From: Sipunculus nudus
Taxonomy: Eukaryota > Annelida > Sipuncula > Golfingiida > Sipunculidae
DNA length: 64,000 nucleotides
NCBI GenBank assembly: GCA_026874595.1
Contig: CM049308.1
Coordinates: forward strand, 95,900,624 to 95,964,623
Direction: 5' to 3'
A program made the translations under genes and the position numbers. Below the pieces are notes generated by a model that was not told the origin of the DNA, ran no database searches, and was given only the letters and a program-made list of their open reading frames with translations. Position 1 is the first letter of the stretch; every line of letters starts with the position of its first letter. Shown piece by piece: positions 47,861-59,385 of the stretch.

Positions 47861-48431
47861 CCTTATGTTGTTCCGCGATAAGTTCTGACCTTGAGAATGC
47901 GGCATCCTGTACGGGCGAGTCGTTAGACGAGTCACTAGTGTTTCCCAGAGTGTTATCATCTGGACCATTATCCTCATGTGTGTTTTTCTTGGCCATAGAT
48001 CTAGTTACAGCACATGAAGGATACAAACCAGGAATTTCCTGACTTTCCGGATCAGTGTCCTGATCAAGTGACGGCTTTTCTGTCACTATTGGTACAGGCT
48101 GTACTTTATCACCTGCAACATCATTGCCTAGTAGCAACTGAATTCCCTTAAAGGGTAAAGTAGTTCTTATGCCCACAGTAATATTCCCAGAAATCAAATC
48201 TGACTTTAAATGGATACTGTGAAGCGGAACTGAAGTGTGCCTGTCTGAAAACACACCATTAACAAGTGCATGTGCACCAGTAAAGGACCTATTAGAAAAT
48301 GGCAAAGTGTTTGCTAACATGAGAGTCTGGCCTGAACCAGTGTCCCTCAAAATTCTTATAAGGGTAGAATCTGAAAAATCAATCGAAAGTGATACAAAAA
48401 CATCATGTATGAATGGCTCAAATAACTCCAT
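47860..48431 (-). pseudogene. Retroviral-type aspartic protease region
   Basis: The 48431-47709 frame is open for 240 codons. It contains DTGSGQT (48324-48344) for the catalytic Asp-Thr-Gly, and the LLLGNDVAG motif near 48115-48141 that matches the second half of retropepsins. CAVTRSMAK follows. The frame then continues without a break into the N-terminal part of integrase. Between the zinc knuckle and this region (48440-48890) lies a Ser/Asp/Glu-rich spacer with at least three in-frame stops. The protease would cut Gag-Pol; flanking stops make the copy dead. Confidence 0.75.
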
Positions 48432-48889
48432 TTCAGAGTCAAGAGAGGAATCTACTACCTAAACCTCATCAAACAAAGAACTGACATTGAAGGTGTCAGT
48501 CATAAACTCTGTTTCAGAGCCATCTAAGGAATCTACATCCTTTTTATCATCAAAATCCTCATGGGAGTCAACAGAGGAATTTTCCTCAGCAGAAACAAAC
48601 TATTGTTTGTCATAAGAGGACCTGGCTTCATTTGAAATACTCTCGCAAGAGTCATAAAAGGACTTGGCCTTATTTAAAGGATACTCCTCGCAGGAGTCAA
48701 CTGAGGTTTTTACCCCGCAATCTACGGATTCTTCTTTGGATTTAGACGGCACTTGAGCCTCCGTAGCATCACACTATTTATTTGAGTCTACAAAGGATTT
48801 GTACCCCTTATTTACATGAAAAGAGCCTGGCTCTTGTACTTTGCTATGCATAGATTTTGAAACAAACCCAGAAGGTTTGCTATTTGGTT

Positions 48890-49999
48890 TATTCACAAGT
48901 TTCCAACAGTCAGATATTAGATGACCTTCCTTCTTGCAGTAATGACAGATTTCTTTGAGAATGACTGGTCTTTGTTGGACTTAGACACAGTGGACGTGGA
49001 CTGAGGTGTAGCAATTGACTTTGCTGAAGTATCAGGACTACTAGTACTGAGTGACTGCGCTTTAAACTTCTTTTGACCATACTGATTTACATTCTTGTTT
49101 GTGAATGACTGGTTTGATTTGCTAGTAAAGGACATTTTGTGTGTTAATGAATAATCATCAGCTAATTGAGCAGCAATGTAAAGTATTTCAGGACTTTTCT
49201 CATCGAGAAAAGTTTTAACATCTGCGTTAATGCAGCGCTTAAATTCTTCAAGCAAAATCAACTGGCGCAAATTGTCATAATCTTTCATTACATTTTTAAC
49301 TACACCAGCGATCAAACAACTGCTCTTTTGTCCCAGCAAATTCGACGTAGGTCTGTTCTTTGCGCTTTTCCCAATTTCTGAATTTCTGGCGGTAAGCCTC
49401 TGGAACTAACTCATAACCTTTAAGGATTAACCGTTTTACCAGGTCATAGTCAGCAGCAGCTTCTACTGAAAGCTCTGTATAAATTTTTCCGGCCTTGCCA
49501 GTCAATACACTTTGTAACAGCATAGTCCAATTTTCCTTAGGCCATTTTAAATTTTCAGCTTCCTACCGTTTAAGAAACGTTTATCAACCTCTTTTTCTTG
49601 AAAAGGTGGGACAAGTCTAATGTGTCTAGTAACATCAAAACAGTGAGTTGGGGCAGCACGTAGACTATGTTCTAGTTTAAGTCTTTCTAATTCCAGTCGT
49701 TTTAACTCAATTTCTTTTTCTTTCTCTTTTAATGCTAGCTCATGTTGCATTTCTAACTTTTTTAATTCTAATTGCATAGCAAGGCTGCCATTTTTTTATG
49801 TTTCAACTTTAGTCTCTTCAATTAAACCTTTGCTTACTAGATCTTGCATGATTTTAGCAATAGTATCAGGCTTTCTCAAAGCTTTTTTCACACTTAGCCC
49901 TAAGTGTTGCCCCAAACGCAACAACTGTTCTTTTGACAACTGTTCAAGTTTATCAGGGTCGGGATCGTCAACAAATGTCTCAGGTTTGAAATCTGCCAT
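48890..49999 (-). pseudogene. gag: gag of the Gmr1-like element (broken)
   Basis: It starts MADFKPETFVDDPDPDKLEQ at 49999. A stop (ET*KNG) at 49796 interrupts it, and the same frame continues into a Lys/Glu/Leu-rich coiled-coil-like stretch (LELKKLEMQHELALKEKEKE) to 49547. The next parts are in other frames: 49523-49296 (GYELVPEAYRQKFRNW, a capsid-like helical segment resembling SCAN/gag of this element group) and 49339-48917. A single CCHC zinc knuckle (C-x2-C-x4-H-x4-C) lies at 48906-48947, again in a shifted frame, so at least two frameshifts and two stops are present. Gag would package element RNA; this copy cannot make a full protein. Confidence 0.8.
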
Positions 50000-50143
50000 G
50001 TTAAGATGTCAAAACAATAACAAAAAACCACTGAGATAAATCCTGTAAACAATGTACTGTAAACAATATGTAATCTTGTAAACAATGTATGATAAAACAA
50101 TTTGTCCAGGTCAAGGCCTAATAAATTTGAAAACTATTAAGCA

Positions 50144-50162
50144 TCCCGACGAGAGCCCCCAA
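50144..50162 (-). other. Primer binding site, tRNA-Pro-like
   Basis: The minus strand reads TGGGGGCTCTCGTCGGGAT just inside the LTR end. Its first nine bases match the well-known retroviral tRNA-Pro primer site TGGGGGCTCGTCCGGGAT, and the rest is similar with a small shift. It may therefore use tRNA-Pro or a close tRNA. Confidence 0.6.
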
Positions 50163-50167
50163 TTTTA

Positions 50168-50400
50168 TGTTACGGAACCTAATATAAACAGATCACGTAT
50201 GCTATCGGAACCAGGGTGCTTGAAGGTGCACCCCTTTTCATTTTTTGGAATTAGGTTGTGTATCAGACCGTAAAAGAGTAGCAGTTCTCTCAATTTAACT
50301 GGTAAATCTTTTTTATTCAACATAAATATTATTATACAATCGTATACATTTTCCATTTGGCTCAAAGTAGATCGATGTTTGTAAAAAATCTTTTTTTTTT
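50168..50400 (-). repeat. 5' LTR, inner part (outer boundary unknown)
   Basis: On the minus strand the LTR ends ...CCGTAACA at 50168, six bases before the primer binding site. A minus-strand AATAAA-type signal lies near 50318-50325. With no intact partner LTR I cannot define where it starts, and the right coordinate is a guess. Confidence 0.45.
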
Positions 50401-50702
50401 CTTGGTCTGCTTGATAGAGTTAATATTAAGAATTTCCAGGGACACAATATACATAAAACATATGGGTATTTAGAAGTAGCTTGTTTCTAGCTATTTCAGG
50501 TGTAGAATTCCCTCAAATATGGAGCATTATTATGGAATATTGAAAAAAGAGTTCTTTTTCCAAAATTTCCACTTTTTTGGGGAGATATACCCCTCCCATA
50601 CACTTAGCCATGTAAATGAAAGTTCAGTTCATTATGTATGGATTTTTTGCTATGGATCATACCAATTCAGAAATACCTAGCCCTTTGTATGTATCTCTCT
50701 AT
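50401..50702. other. Unique spacer or outer LTR, no gene
   Basis: AT-rich sequence with a poly-T run at ~50389-50400. It may include the outer part of the 5' LTR and host DNA. Confidence 0.3.
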
Positions 50703-51063
50703 GTGCCAGTCACGTGTTCACGACCTATCGTACGGCAAGTCGGTACCAGTCTGCGACCGCTCGGTAGCTCGATTGCTACCGATCACATGAGACTAAATAC
50801 GACCACTCGTTAACTAGTTGTACGACAACATAAGAGTACCACGATTTCTCCAAGACCACTATCGATTATTTGTAAGAATGTCAATTGTTCGCATTCTACT
50901 CCCGACTGGTTAGGAGTACTTACGACTACTTAAGACAACCTACGACTTCTTGCGATTAGTAAGGACTTGTCGTACGACCTTTCAAAGACTACCTACGATT
51001 TTCAAGTCGCAAGTGGTCGTAACCTGTCGTAAACCGGTCGTAGGTGCATAAGTGACTGGGGCC
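50703..51063. mobile_element. Harbinger-type MITE candidate rich in TCGTACGAC words
   Basis: The right end, reversed, reads GGCCCCAGTCACTTATGCAC, and the left end reads GTGCCAGTCACGTGTTCAC. These are imperfect terminal inverted repeats sharing CCAGTCAC. Flanks are TAT on both sides (50700-50702 and 51064-51066), a possible 3-bp target duplication as used by PIF/Harbinger elements. The interior is saturated with CGAC and GTCG words, including TCGTACGAC. It has no coding capacity at ~361 bp. Confidence 0.55.
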
Positions 51064-51066
51064 TAT

Positions 51067-51364
51067 AAGGGAAAAGGGTGAGATCATGACCACAGAAACC
51101 TAAGGACTAAAGGAAGGGGTAGGTCGTGACCTAAAAGACCGACGGAAGCAGCAGTTCAGGACCACAGAAACCTAAAGCCCAACGGCAGGGTATCTCATGA
51201 TTGCAGCACTCTCAGTCACGGGGGGGGGGGATGATCATAGATGGATCAAGTTTGACTGAAAAAGAGTGGTTCCTGCCAACAAATTTTCAAAACTAACAGG
51301 AGGTGTCAATGACAACAGAAACACAAATACCGACGGAGGGGCATGCAATGTCATGACCATTGAA
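51067..51364. repeat. Degenerate left edge of the 83-bp satellite
   Basis: Words such as GACCACAGAAACCTAA and GACGGAAG recur irregularly. This looks like old diverged units next to the homogenised core. A poly-G run lies near 51221-51230. Confidence 0.6.
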
Positions 51365-54300
51365 ACATAAAGAGTGGCGGAAGGAGGAGGTCATAACAAC
51401 AGGAAGCTGAAGATTTGTGTTAGGAAGAGAAGGTCAGGACCACAGAAACATAAAGAGTGGCGGAAGGAGGAGGTCACAACAACAGGAAGATGAAGACTTG
51501 TGTTAGGAAGAGAAGGTCAGGACCACAGAAACATAAAGAGTGGCGGAAGAAGGAGGTCACAACAACAGGAAGCTGAAGACTTGTGTTAGGAAGAGAAGGC
51601 CAGGATCACAGAAACATAAAGAGTGGCGGAAGGAGGAGGTCATAACAACAGGAAGCTGAAGACTTGTGTTAGGAAGAGAAGGCCAGGATCACAGAAACAT
51701 AAAGAGTGGCGGAAGGAGGAGGTCATAACAACAGGAAGCTGAAGACTTGTGTTAGGAAGAGAAGGCCAGGATCACAGAAACATAAAGAGTGGCGGAAGGA
51801 GGAGGTCACAACAACAGGAAGCTGAAGACTTGTGTTAGGAAGAGAAGGCCAGGATCACAGAAACATAAAGAGTGGCGGAAGGAGGAGGTCACAACAACAG
51901 GAAGCTGAAGACTTGTGTTAGGAAGAGAAGGTCAGGACAACAGAAACATAAAGAGTGGCGGAAGGAGGAGGTTACAACAACAGGAAGCTGAAGACTTGTG
52001 TTAGGAAGAGAAGGCCAGGATCACAGAAACCAAAAGAGTGGCGGAAGGAGGAGGTCATAACAACAGGAAGCTGAAGACTTGTGTTAGGAAGAGAAGGCCA
52101 GGATCACAGAAACATAAAGAGTGGCGGAAGGAGGAGGTCATAACAACAGGAAGCTGAAGACTTGTGTTAGGAAGAGAAGGCCAGGATCACAGAAACATAA
52201 AGAGTGGCGGAAGGAGGAGGTCACAACAACAGGAAGCTGAAGACTTGTGTTAGGAAGAGAAGGCCAGGATCACAGAAACATAAAGAGTGGCGGAAGGAGG
52301 AGGTCACAACAACAGGAAGCTGAAGACTTGTGTTAGGAAGAGAAGGTCAGGACCACAGAAACATAAAGAGTGGCGAAAATAGGAGGTCACAACAACAGGA
52401 AGCTGAAGACTTGTGTTAGGAAGAGAAGGCCAGGACAACAGAAACATAAAGAGTGGCGGAAGGAGGAGGTTACAACAACAGGAAGCTAAAGACTTGTGTT
52501 AGGAAGAGAAGGCCAGGATCACAGAAACATAAAGAGTGGCGGAAGGAGGAGGTCACAACAACAGGAAGCTGAAGACTTGTGTTAGGAAGAAAAGGTCAGG
52601 ACCACAGAAACATAAAGAGTGGCGGAAGGAGGAGGTCACAACAACAGGAAGCTGAAGATTTGTGTTAGGAAGAAAAGGTCAGGACCACAGAAACATAAAG
52701 AGTGGCGGAAGGAGGAGGTCACAACAACAGGAAGATGAAGACTTGTGTTAGGAAGAGAAGGTCAGGACCACAGAAACATAAAGAGTGGCGGAAGGAGGAG
52801 GTCACAACAACAGGAAGCTGAAGACTTGTGTTAGGAAGAGAAGGCCAGGATCACAGAAACATAAAGAGTGGCGGAAGGAGGAGGTCATAACAACAGGAAG
52901 CTGAAGACTTGTGTTAGGAAGAGAAGGCCAGGATCACAGAAACATAAAGAGTGGCGGAAGGAGGAGGTCATAACAACAGGAAGCTGAAGACTTGTGTTAG
53001 GAAGAGAAGGCCAGGATCACAGAAACATAAAGAGTGGCGGAAGGAGGAGGTCACAACAACAGGAAGCTGAAGACTTGTGTTAGGAAGAGAAGGCCAGGAT
53101 CACAGAAACATAAAGAGTGGCGGAAGGAGGAGGTCACAACAACAGGAAGCTGAAGACTTGTGTTAGGAAGAGAAGGTCAGGACAACAGAAACATAAAGAG
53201 TGGCGGAAGGAGGAGGTTACAACAACAGGAAGCTGAAGACTTGTGTTAGGAAGAGAAGGCCAGGATCACAGAAACCAAAAGAGTGGCGGAAGGAGGAGGT
53301 CATAACAACAGGAAGCTGAAGACTTGTGTTAGGAAGAGAAGGCCAGGATCACAGAAACATAAAGAGTGGCGGAAGGAGGAGGTCACAACAACAGGAAGCT
53401 GAAGACTTGTGTTAGGAAGAGAAGGCCAGGATCACAGAAACATAAAGAGTGGCGGAAGGAGGAGGTCACAACAACAGGAAGCTGAAGACTTGTGTTAGGA
53501 AGAGAAGGTCAGGACAACAGAAACATAAAGAGTGGCGGAAGGAGGAGGTTACAACAACAGGAAGCTGAAGACTTGTGTTAGGAAGAGAAGGCCAGGATCA
53601 CAGAAACCAAAAGAGTGGCGGAAGGAGGAGGTCATAACAACAGGAAGCTGAAGACTTGTGTTAGGAAGAGAAGGCCAGGATCACAGAAACATAAAGAGTG
53701 GCGGAAGGAGGAGGTCATAACAACAGGAAGCTGAAGACTTGTGTTAGGAAGAGAAGGCCAGGATCACAGAAACATAAAGAGTGGCGGAAGGAGGAGGTCA
53801 CAACAACAGGAAGCTGAAGACTTGTGTTAGGAAGAGAAGGCCAGGATCACAGAAACATAAAGAGTGGCGGAAGGAGGAGGTCACAACAACAGGAAGCTGA
53901 AGACTTGTGTTAGGAAGAGAAGGTCAGGACCACAGAAACATAAAGAGTGGCGAAAATAGGAGGTCACAACAACAGGAAGCTGAAGACTTGTGTTAGGAAG
54001 AGAAGGCCAGGACAACAGAAACATAAAGAGTGGCGGAAGGAGGAGGTTACAACAACAGGAAGCTAAAGACTTGTGTTAGGAAGAGAAGGCCAGGATCACA
54101 GAAACATAAAGAGTGGCGGAAGGAGGAGGTCACAACAACAGGAAGCTGAAGACTTGTGTTAGGAAGAAAAGGTCAGGACCACAGAAACATAAAGAGTGGC
54201 GGAAGGAGGAGGTCACAACAACAGGAAGCTGAAGATTTGTGTTAGGAAGAAAAGGTCAGGACCACAGAAACATAAAGAGTGGCGGAAGGAGGAGGTCACA

Positions 54301-57300
54301 ACAACAGGAAGATGAAGACTTGTGTTAGGAAGAGAAGGTCAGGACCACAGAAACATAAAGAGTGGCGGAAGGAGGAGGTCACAACAACAGGAAGCTGAAG
54401 ACTTGTGTTAGGAAGAGAAGGCCAGGATCACAGAAACATAAAGAGTGGCGGAAGGAGGAGGTCATAACAACAGGAAGCTGAAGACTTGTGTTAGGAAGAG
54501 AAGGCCAGGATCACAGAAACATAAAGAGTGGCGGAAGGAGGAGGTCATAACAACAGGAAGCTGAAGACTTGTGTTAGGAAGAGAAGGCCAGGATCACAGA
54601 AACATAAAGAGTGGCGGAAGGAGGAGGTCACAACAACAGGAAGCTGAAGACTTGTGTTAGGAAGAGAAGGCCAGGATCACAGAAACATAAAGAGTGGCGG
54701 AAGGAGGAGGTCACAACAACAGGAAGCTGAAGACTTGTGTTAGGAAGAGAAGGTCAGGACAACAGAAACATAAAGAGTGGCGGAAGGAGGAGGTTACAAC
54801 AACAGGAAGCTGAAGACTTGTGTTAGGAAGAGAAGGCCAGGATCACAGAAACCAAAAGAGTGGCGGAAGGAGGAGGTCATAACAACAGGAAGCTGAAGAC
54901 TTGTGTTAGGAAGAGAAGGCCAGGATCACAGAAACATAAAGAGTGGCGGAAGGAGGAGGTCATAACAACAGGAAGCTGAAGACTTGTGTTAGGAAGAGAA
55001 GGCCAGGATCACAGAAACATAAAGAGTGGCGGAAGGAGGAGGTCATAACAACAGGAAGCTGAAGACTTGTGTTAGGAAGAGAAGGCCAGGATCACAGAAA
55101 CATAAAGAGTGGCGGAAGGAGGAGGTCACAACAACAGGAAGCTGAAGACTTGTGTTAGGAAGAGAAGGTCAGGATCACAGAAACATAAAGAGTGGCGGAA
55201 GGAGGAGGTCACAACAACAGGAAGCTGAAGACTTGTGTTAGGAAGAGAAGGTCAGGACCACAGAAACATAAAGAGTGGCGAAAATAGGAGGTCACAACAA
55301 CAGGAAGCTGAAGACTTGTGTTAGGAAGAGAAGGCCAGGACAACAGAAACATAAAGAGTGGCGGAAGGAGGAGGTTACAACAACAGGAAGCTAAAGACTT
55401 GTGTTAGGAAGAGAAGGCCAGGATCACAGAAACATAAAGAGTGGCGGAAGGAGGAGGTCACAACAACAGGAAGCTGAAGACTTGTGTTAGGAAGAGAAGG
55501 CCAGGATCACAGAAACATAAAGAGTGGCGGAAGGAGGAGGTCACAACAACAGGAAGCTGAAGACTTGTGTTAGGAAGAGAAGGTCAGGACCACAGAAACA
55601 TAAAGAGTGGCGGAAGGAGGAGGTCAGAACAACAGGAAGCTGAAGACTTGTGTTAGGAAGAGAAGGTCAGGACCACAGAAACATAAAGAGTGGCGGAGGG
55701 AGGAGGTCACAACAACAGGAAGCTGAAGACTTGTGTTAGGAAGAGAAGGTCAGGACCACAGAAACATAAAGAGTGGCGGAAGGAGGAGGTCACAACAACA
55801 GGAAGCTGAAGACTTGTGTTAGGAAGAGAAGGTCAGGACCACAGAAACATAAAGAGTGGCGGAAGGAGGAGGTTACAACAACAGGAAGCTGAAGACTTGT
55901 GTTAGGAAGAAAAGGTCAGGACCACAGAAACATAAAGAGTGGCGGAAGGAGGAGGTTACAACAACAGGAAACTGAAGACTTGTGTTAGGAAGAGAAGGCC
56001 AGGACCACAGAAACATAAAGAGTGGCGGAAGGAGGAGGTCACAACAACAGGAAGCTGAAGACTTGTGTTAGGAAGAAAAGGTCAGGACCACAGAAACATA
56101 AAGAGTGGCGGAAGGAGGAGGTTACAACAACAGGAAACTGAAGACTTGTGTTAGGAAGAGAAGGCCAGGACCACAGAAACATAAAGAGTGGCGGAAGGAG
56201 GAGGTCACAACAACAGGAAGCTGAAGACTTGTGTTAGGAAGAAAAGGTCAGGACCACAGAAACATAAAGAGTGGCGGAAGGAGGAGGTTACAACAACAGG
56301 AAGCTGAAGACTTGTGTTAGGAAGAAAAGGTCAGGACCACAGAAACATAAAGAGTGGCGGAAGGAGGAGGTCATAACAACAGGAAGCTGAAGACTTGTGT
56401 TAGGAAGAAAAGGTCAGGACCACAGAAACATAAAGAGTGGCGGAAGGAGGAGGTTACAACAACAGGAAGCTGAAGACTTGTGTTAGGAAGAGAAGGCCAG
56501 GACCACAGAAACATAAAGAGTGGCGGAAGGTAGGAGGTCACAACAACAGAAAGCTGAAGACTTGTGTTAGGAAGAAAAGGTCAGGACCACAGAAACATAA
56601 AGAGTGGCGGAAGGAGGAGGTTACAACAACAGGAAACTGAAGACTTGTGTTAGGAAGAGAAGGCCAGGACCACAGAAACATAAAGAGTGGCGGAAGGAGG
56701 AGGTCACAACAACAGGAAGCTGAAGACTTGTGTTAGGAAGAAAAGGTCAGGACCACAGAAACATAAAGAGTGGCGGAAGGAGGAGGTTACAACAACAGGA
56801 AGCTGAAGACTTGTGTTAGGAAGAAAAGGTCAGGACCACAGAAACATAAAGAGTGGCGGAAGGAGGAGGTCATAACAACAGGAAGCTGAAGACTTGTGTT
56901 AGGAAGAAAAGGTCAGGACCACAGAAACATAAAGAGTGGCGGAAGGAGGAGGTTACAACAACAGGAAGCTGAAGACTTGTGTTAGGAAGAGAAGGCCAGG
57001 ACCACAGAAACATAAAGAGTGGCGGAAGGAGGAGGTCACAACAACAGGAAGCTGAAGACTTGTGTTAGGAAGAGAAGGCCAGGATCACAGAAACATAAAG
57101 AGTGGCGGAAGGAGGAGGTCACAACAACAGGAAGCTGAAGATTTGTGTTAGGAAGAAAAGGTCAGGACCACAGAAACATAAAGAGTGGCGGAAGGAGGAG
57201 GTCACAACAACAGGAAGCTGAAGACTTGTGTTAGGAAGAAAAGGTCAGGACCACAGAAACATAAAGAGTGGCGGAAGGAGGAGGTTACAACAACAGGAAG

Positions 57301-57319
57301 CTGAAGACTTGTGTTAGGA
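51365..57319. repeat. 83-bp satellite, about 72 copies, with higher-order repeats
   Basis: The unit is AAGAGTGGCGGAAGGAGGAG, then GTCACAACAACAGGAAGCTG, then AAGACTTGTGTTAGGAAGAG, then AAGGCCAGGATCACAGAAAC and ATA. It is strongly purine-rich on + with little divergence. Diagnostic variants recur in fixed order: GCGAAAAT at 52373, 53950 and 55278 gives spacings of 1577 bp (19 units) and 1328 bp (16 units). The same follow-on variants (GCTAAAGAC, GAAGATTTG, GAAGATGAAG) come after each. In-frame stops occur throughout because 83 is not divisible by 3. Both flanks (51067-51364 and 57330-57660) are degenerate. Confidence 0.97.
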
Positions 57320-59016
57320 CGGAAAGAGGGAAAGGAACAACATGACCTCCTCCTGCCACTGATTAGGGTTGACGAGATGGGGTGGTTATGACAAAAAAAA
57401 ATAATGAAAGAAGGAGCAGGGGGATCATGGTCAAAGAAACATAACGCTGACAAGAATGAGAACAGGTAGCACCACATTCAGCACCACAGTGACCTAAGGA
57501 CTGGCTTGTAGCGGGGTAATGATTATAGTAGCATCAGGACTGAAGAGGACGGGGTTCATGTCAACAGATCCCTTAAGACGGACAGGGCGGGGGTGGTCGC
57601 GACTGCAGAGATATTAGAACTATGACTGACAGGGCGGGGGGGGGGGGGGTCATCTCTATACAGGTCATAGAATTAAGACTTTTGTGAGGTACACCAGAAG
57701 AAAGGAAAGGTTCACCACTAAATAAACGTACAAGGAGAAAGCTGTAATACTATAAGGGGCAGATATCTTTCATATCATTCTTTCTTTTTTCACTTCTCTG
57801 ACAGTCATAAAAACAACACATTATCAGATATTCAAATAGTTTTTTACACAATAAACATTTTAATCTACAATATGATACAAATACACAACCGTTTGGCATG
57901 GAATGACTGGAAACAACGAACAAAGGTTAATGAGAGCGTGAGCGGAGGACAAAACAAATGAACAATTCGCCAGCAGATGACAGCTAATGAATCCTACGCC
58001 CATGTCAGACGGATGATGAACTTCCGGTTATGGCGGCTCAAGGCGTTATGATAAAACTGCATGAAGTCTATGCCTGACGTTATATGCCTGATGCTATAGC
58101 TAATAATAAGGATCAAGAACTATGATAAAACATCTATCTTACCAATCAGATGTAAATAGTTTATTCTCACCTCAACTAGATAAAAAGTATAATTATAGTA
58201 TAAGTACTGGTATCTGTGCAATATTCAATGTGCATATTTCTGTTCAGTTTACCTTAAAAGTTACTAGATGCCAAAAACCCTGACTATTGATAGATTATTC
58301 ATGATTTTTATATGCATTGTTATTATGTATTGTAGTGAATTGTGGTTTAGGGAGCTGATAAATCAAATATTAGGTCTATACATATAAATGTTTAGTGATA
58401 TGGCAGATCTTTTGTAACTAGTAACTAACATATTTGTTCTTGAACGCAGTGTAACGATAACCGGCAAGAACGGGTGAACACTAATAATCTGCCTACATGT
58501 GTTCTATACATTCTTCAACACTGGTAACGTTTTGCAAATTAAACATTACTCGGTAATTCAGAATTTATGACACATGGAGATGAGTACTGGGGAAACCCCA
58601 TCTGAGACAGCAGCAGTCTGGTTAACGTGTTGGGAGAGAGGTATTTGACCTGTAGGCCGACACTCACTGGGTGGTATCACTTTCCTAGCTAATGCAGCTG
58701 ACCATTGATGCCTGTTCATGATCAACGAAAGTTCATTCAATTTTCATGATAAAGTTTCCCATTTATCATTTGTCGGACCTTGTGAAATTTCATCATAACC
58801 ATGTATGTAGAATGTTTTAAACAGAAAAGTAACAAATAACTTTGAAAAGACAAACACATATGATATCCATTCTCTGACTAATGAACACGGTTAGACAGTA
58901 TAGTAACTGAAGCAGACACGTTTCCATCAGTGTTATATAATTTACTAAGTCCCACTAAATGCACACTTGAGCAATAGTTATCTTTCATTCACATCATACG
59001 TGCATACACATTATAG

Positions 59017-59019
<3 letters not shown>

Positions 59020-59065
<46 letters not shown>
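59020..59065. repeat. (AT)n microsatellite
   Basis: About 46 bp of TA dinucleotides downstream of Otx. Confidence 0.97.
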
Positions 59066-59068
<3 letters not shown>

Positions 59069-59379
59069 GAGTGTAATGATAATATAAATATTATATAATC
59101 TATTTAGTTTTTATATTATTGTTGTAAAGGAATTGGCACGCTGCTATCATTCAGCCGTTTGGTGTCACGGCGTGCAACGCCAGCTGGCAGTTTCAGCAAA
59201 GTTTACAGGACACCTTCGTACACGCTTTGGTTTCAGTCCAAGTCCCGCTGATGTTTTGTGGCGTTGCCAACAGGGGGATTATGCTGGGTCTATCACACGG
59301 TCGACAGAAGGAAAAAAACGATCAACATTTACACCCAGTACCGTGAGCTTTAGTTCATGTGTAAAGTTTGCATCATGGC

Positions 59380-59385
59380 TTTATT
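59380..59385 (-). promoter_or_regulatory. Candidate Otx polyadenylation signal
   Basis: Minus-strand AATAAA about 180 nt downstream of the Otx stop codon. It is the first canonical signal in that direction. A short 3' UTR ending here is an inference; a longer one reaching further left is possible. Confidence 0.4.

Larger units (their letters stand above)
45263..50280 (-). mobile_element. Degenerate Gmr1-like LTR retrotransposon (Ty3/gypsy RT, copia-like domain order), 3' truncated
   Basis: Read on the minus strand from ~50168 the order is end of 5' LTR, primer binding site, gag with CCHC knuckle, aspartic protease, integrase (zinc finger, DD core, GPY-type C-terminus), then reverse transcriptase and RNase H. 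Integrase therefore precedes RT. This is the Ty1/copia arrangement, but the RT and GPY sequences are of Ty3/gypsy type, which defines the Gmr1 clade. Many stops and at least four frameshifts make it non-functional. The 3' end, including the 3' LTR, is missing: the RNase H sequence runs directly into the 38-bp minisatellite at 45262. The outer LTR boundary above 50168 could not be fixed without the second LTR. Confidence 0.85.

Noticed and set aside
27749-50200. The 27.75-kb element as a solo LTR of the Gmr1-like element at 45-50 kb
   Set aside because: Both share only the terminal TGTTACG; the next bases differ, so a family link is not supported.
51365-57319. CRISPR-like array (regular repeats)
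   Set aside because: Units are contiguous near-identical 83-mers without unique spacers, in a eukaryotic context; it is a satellite.
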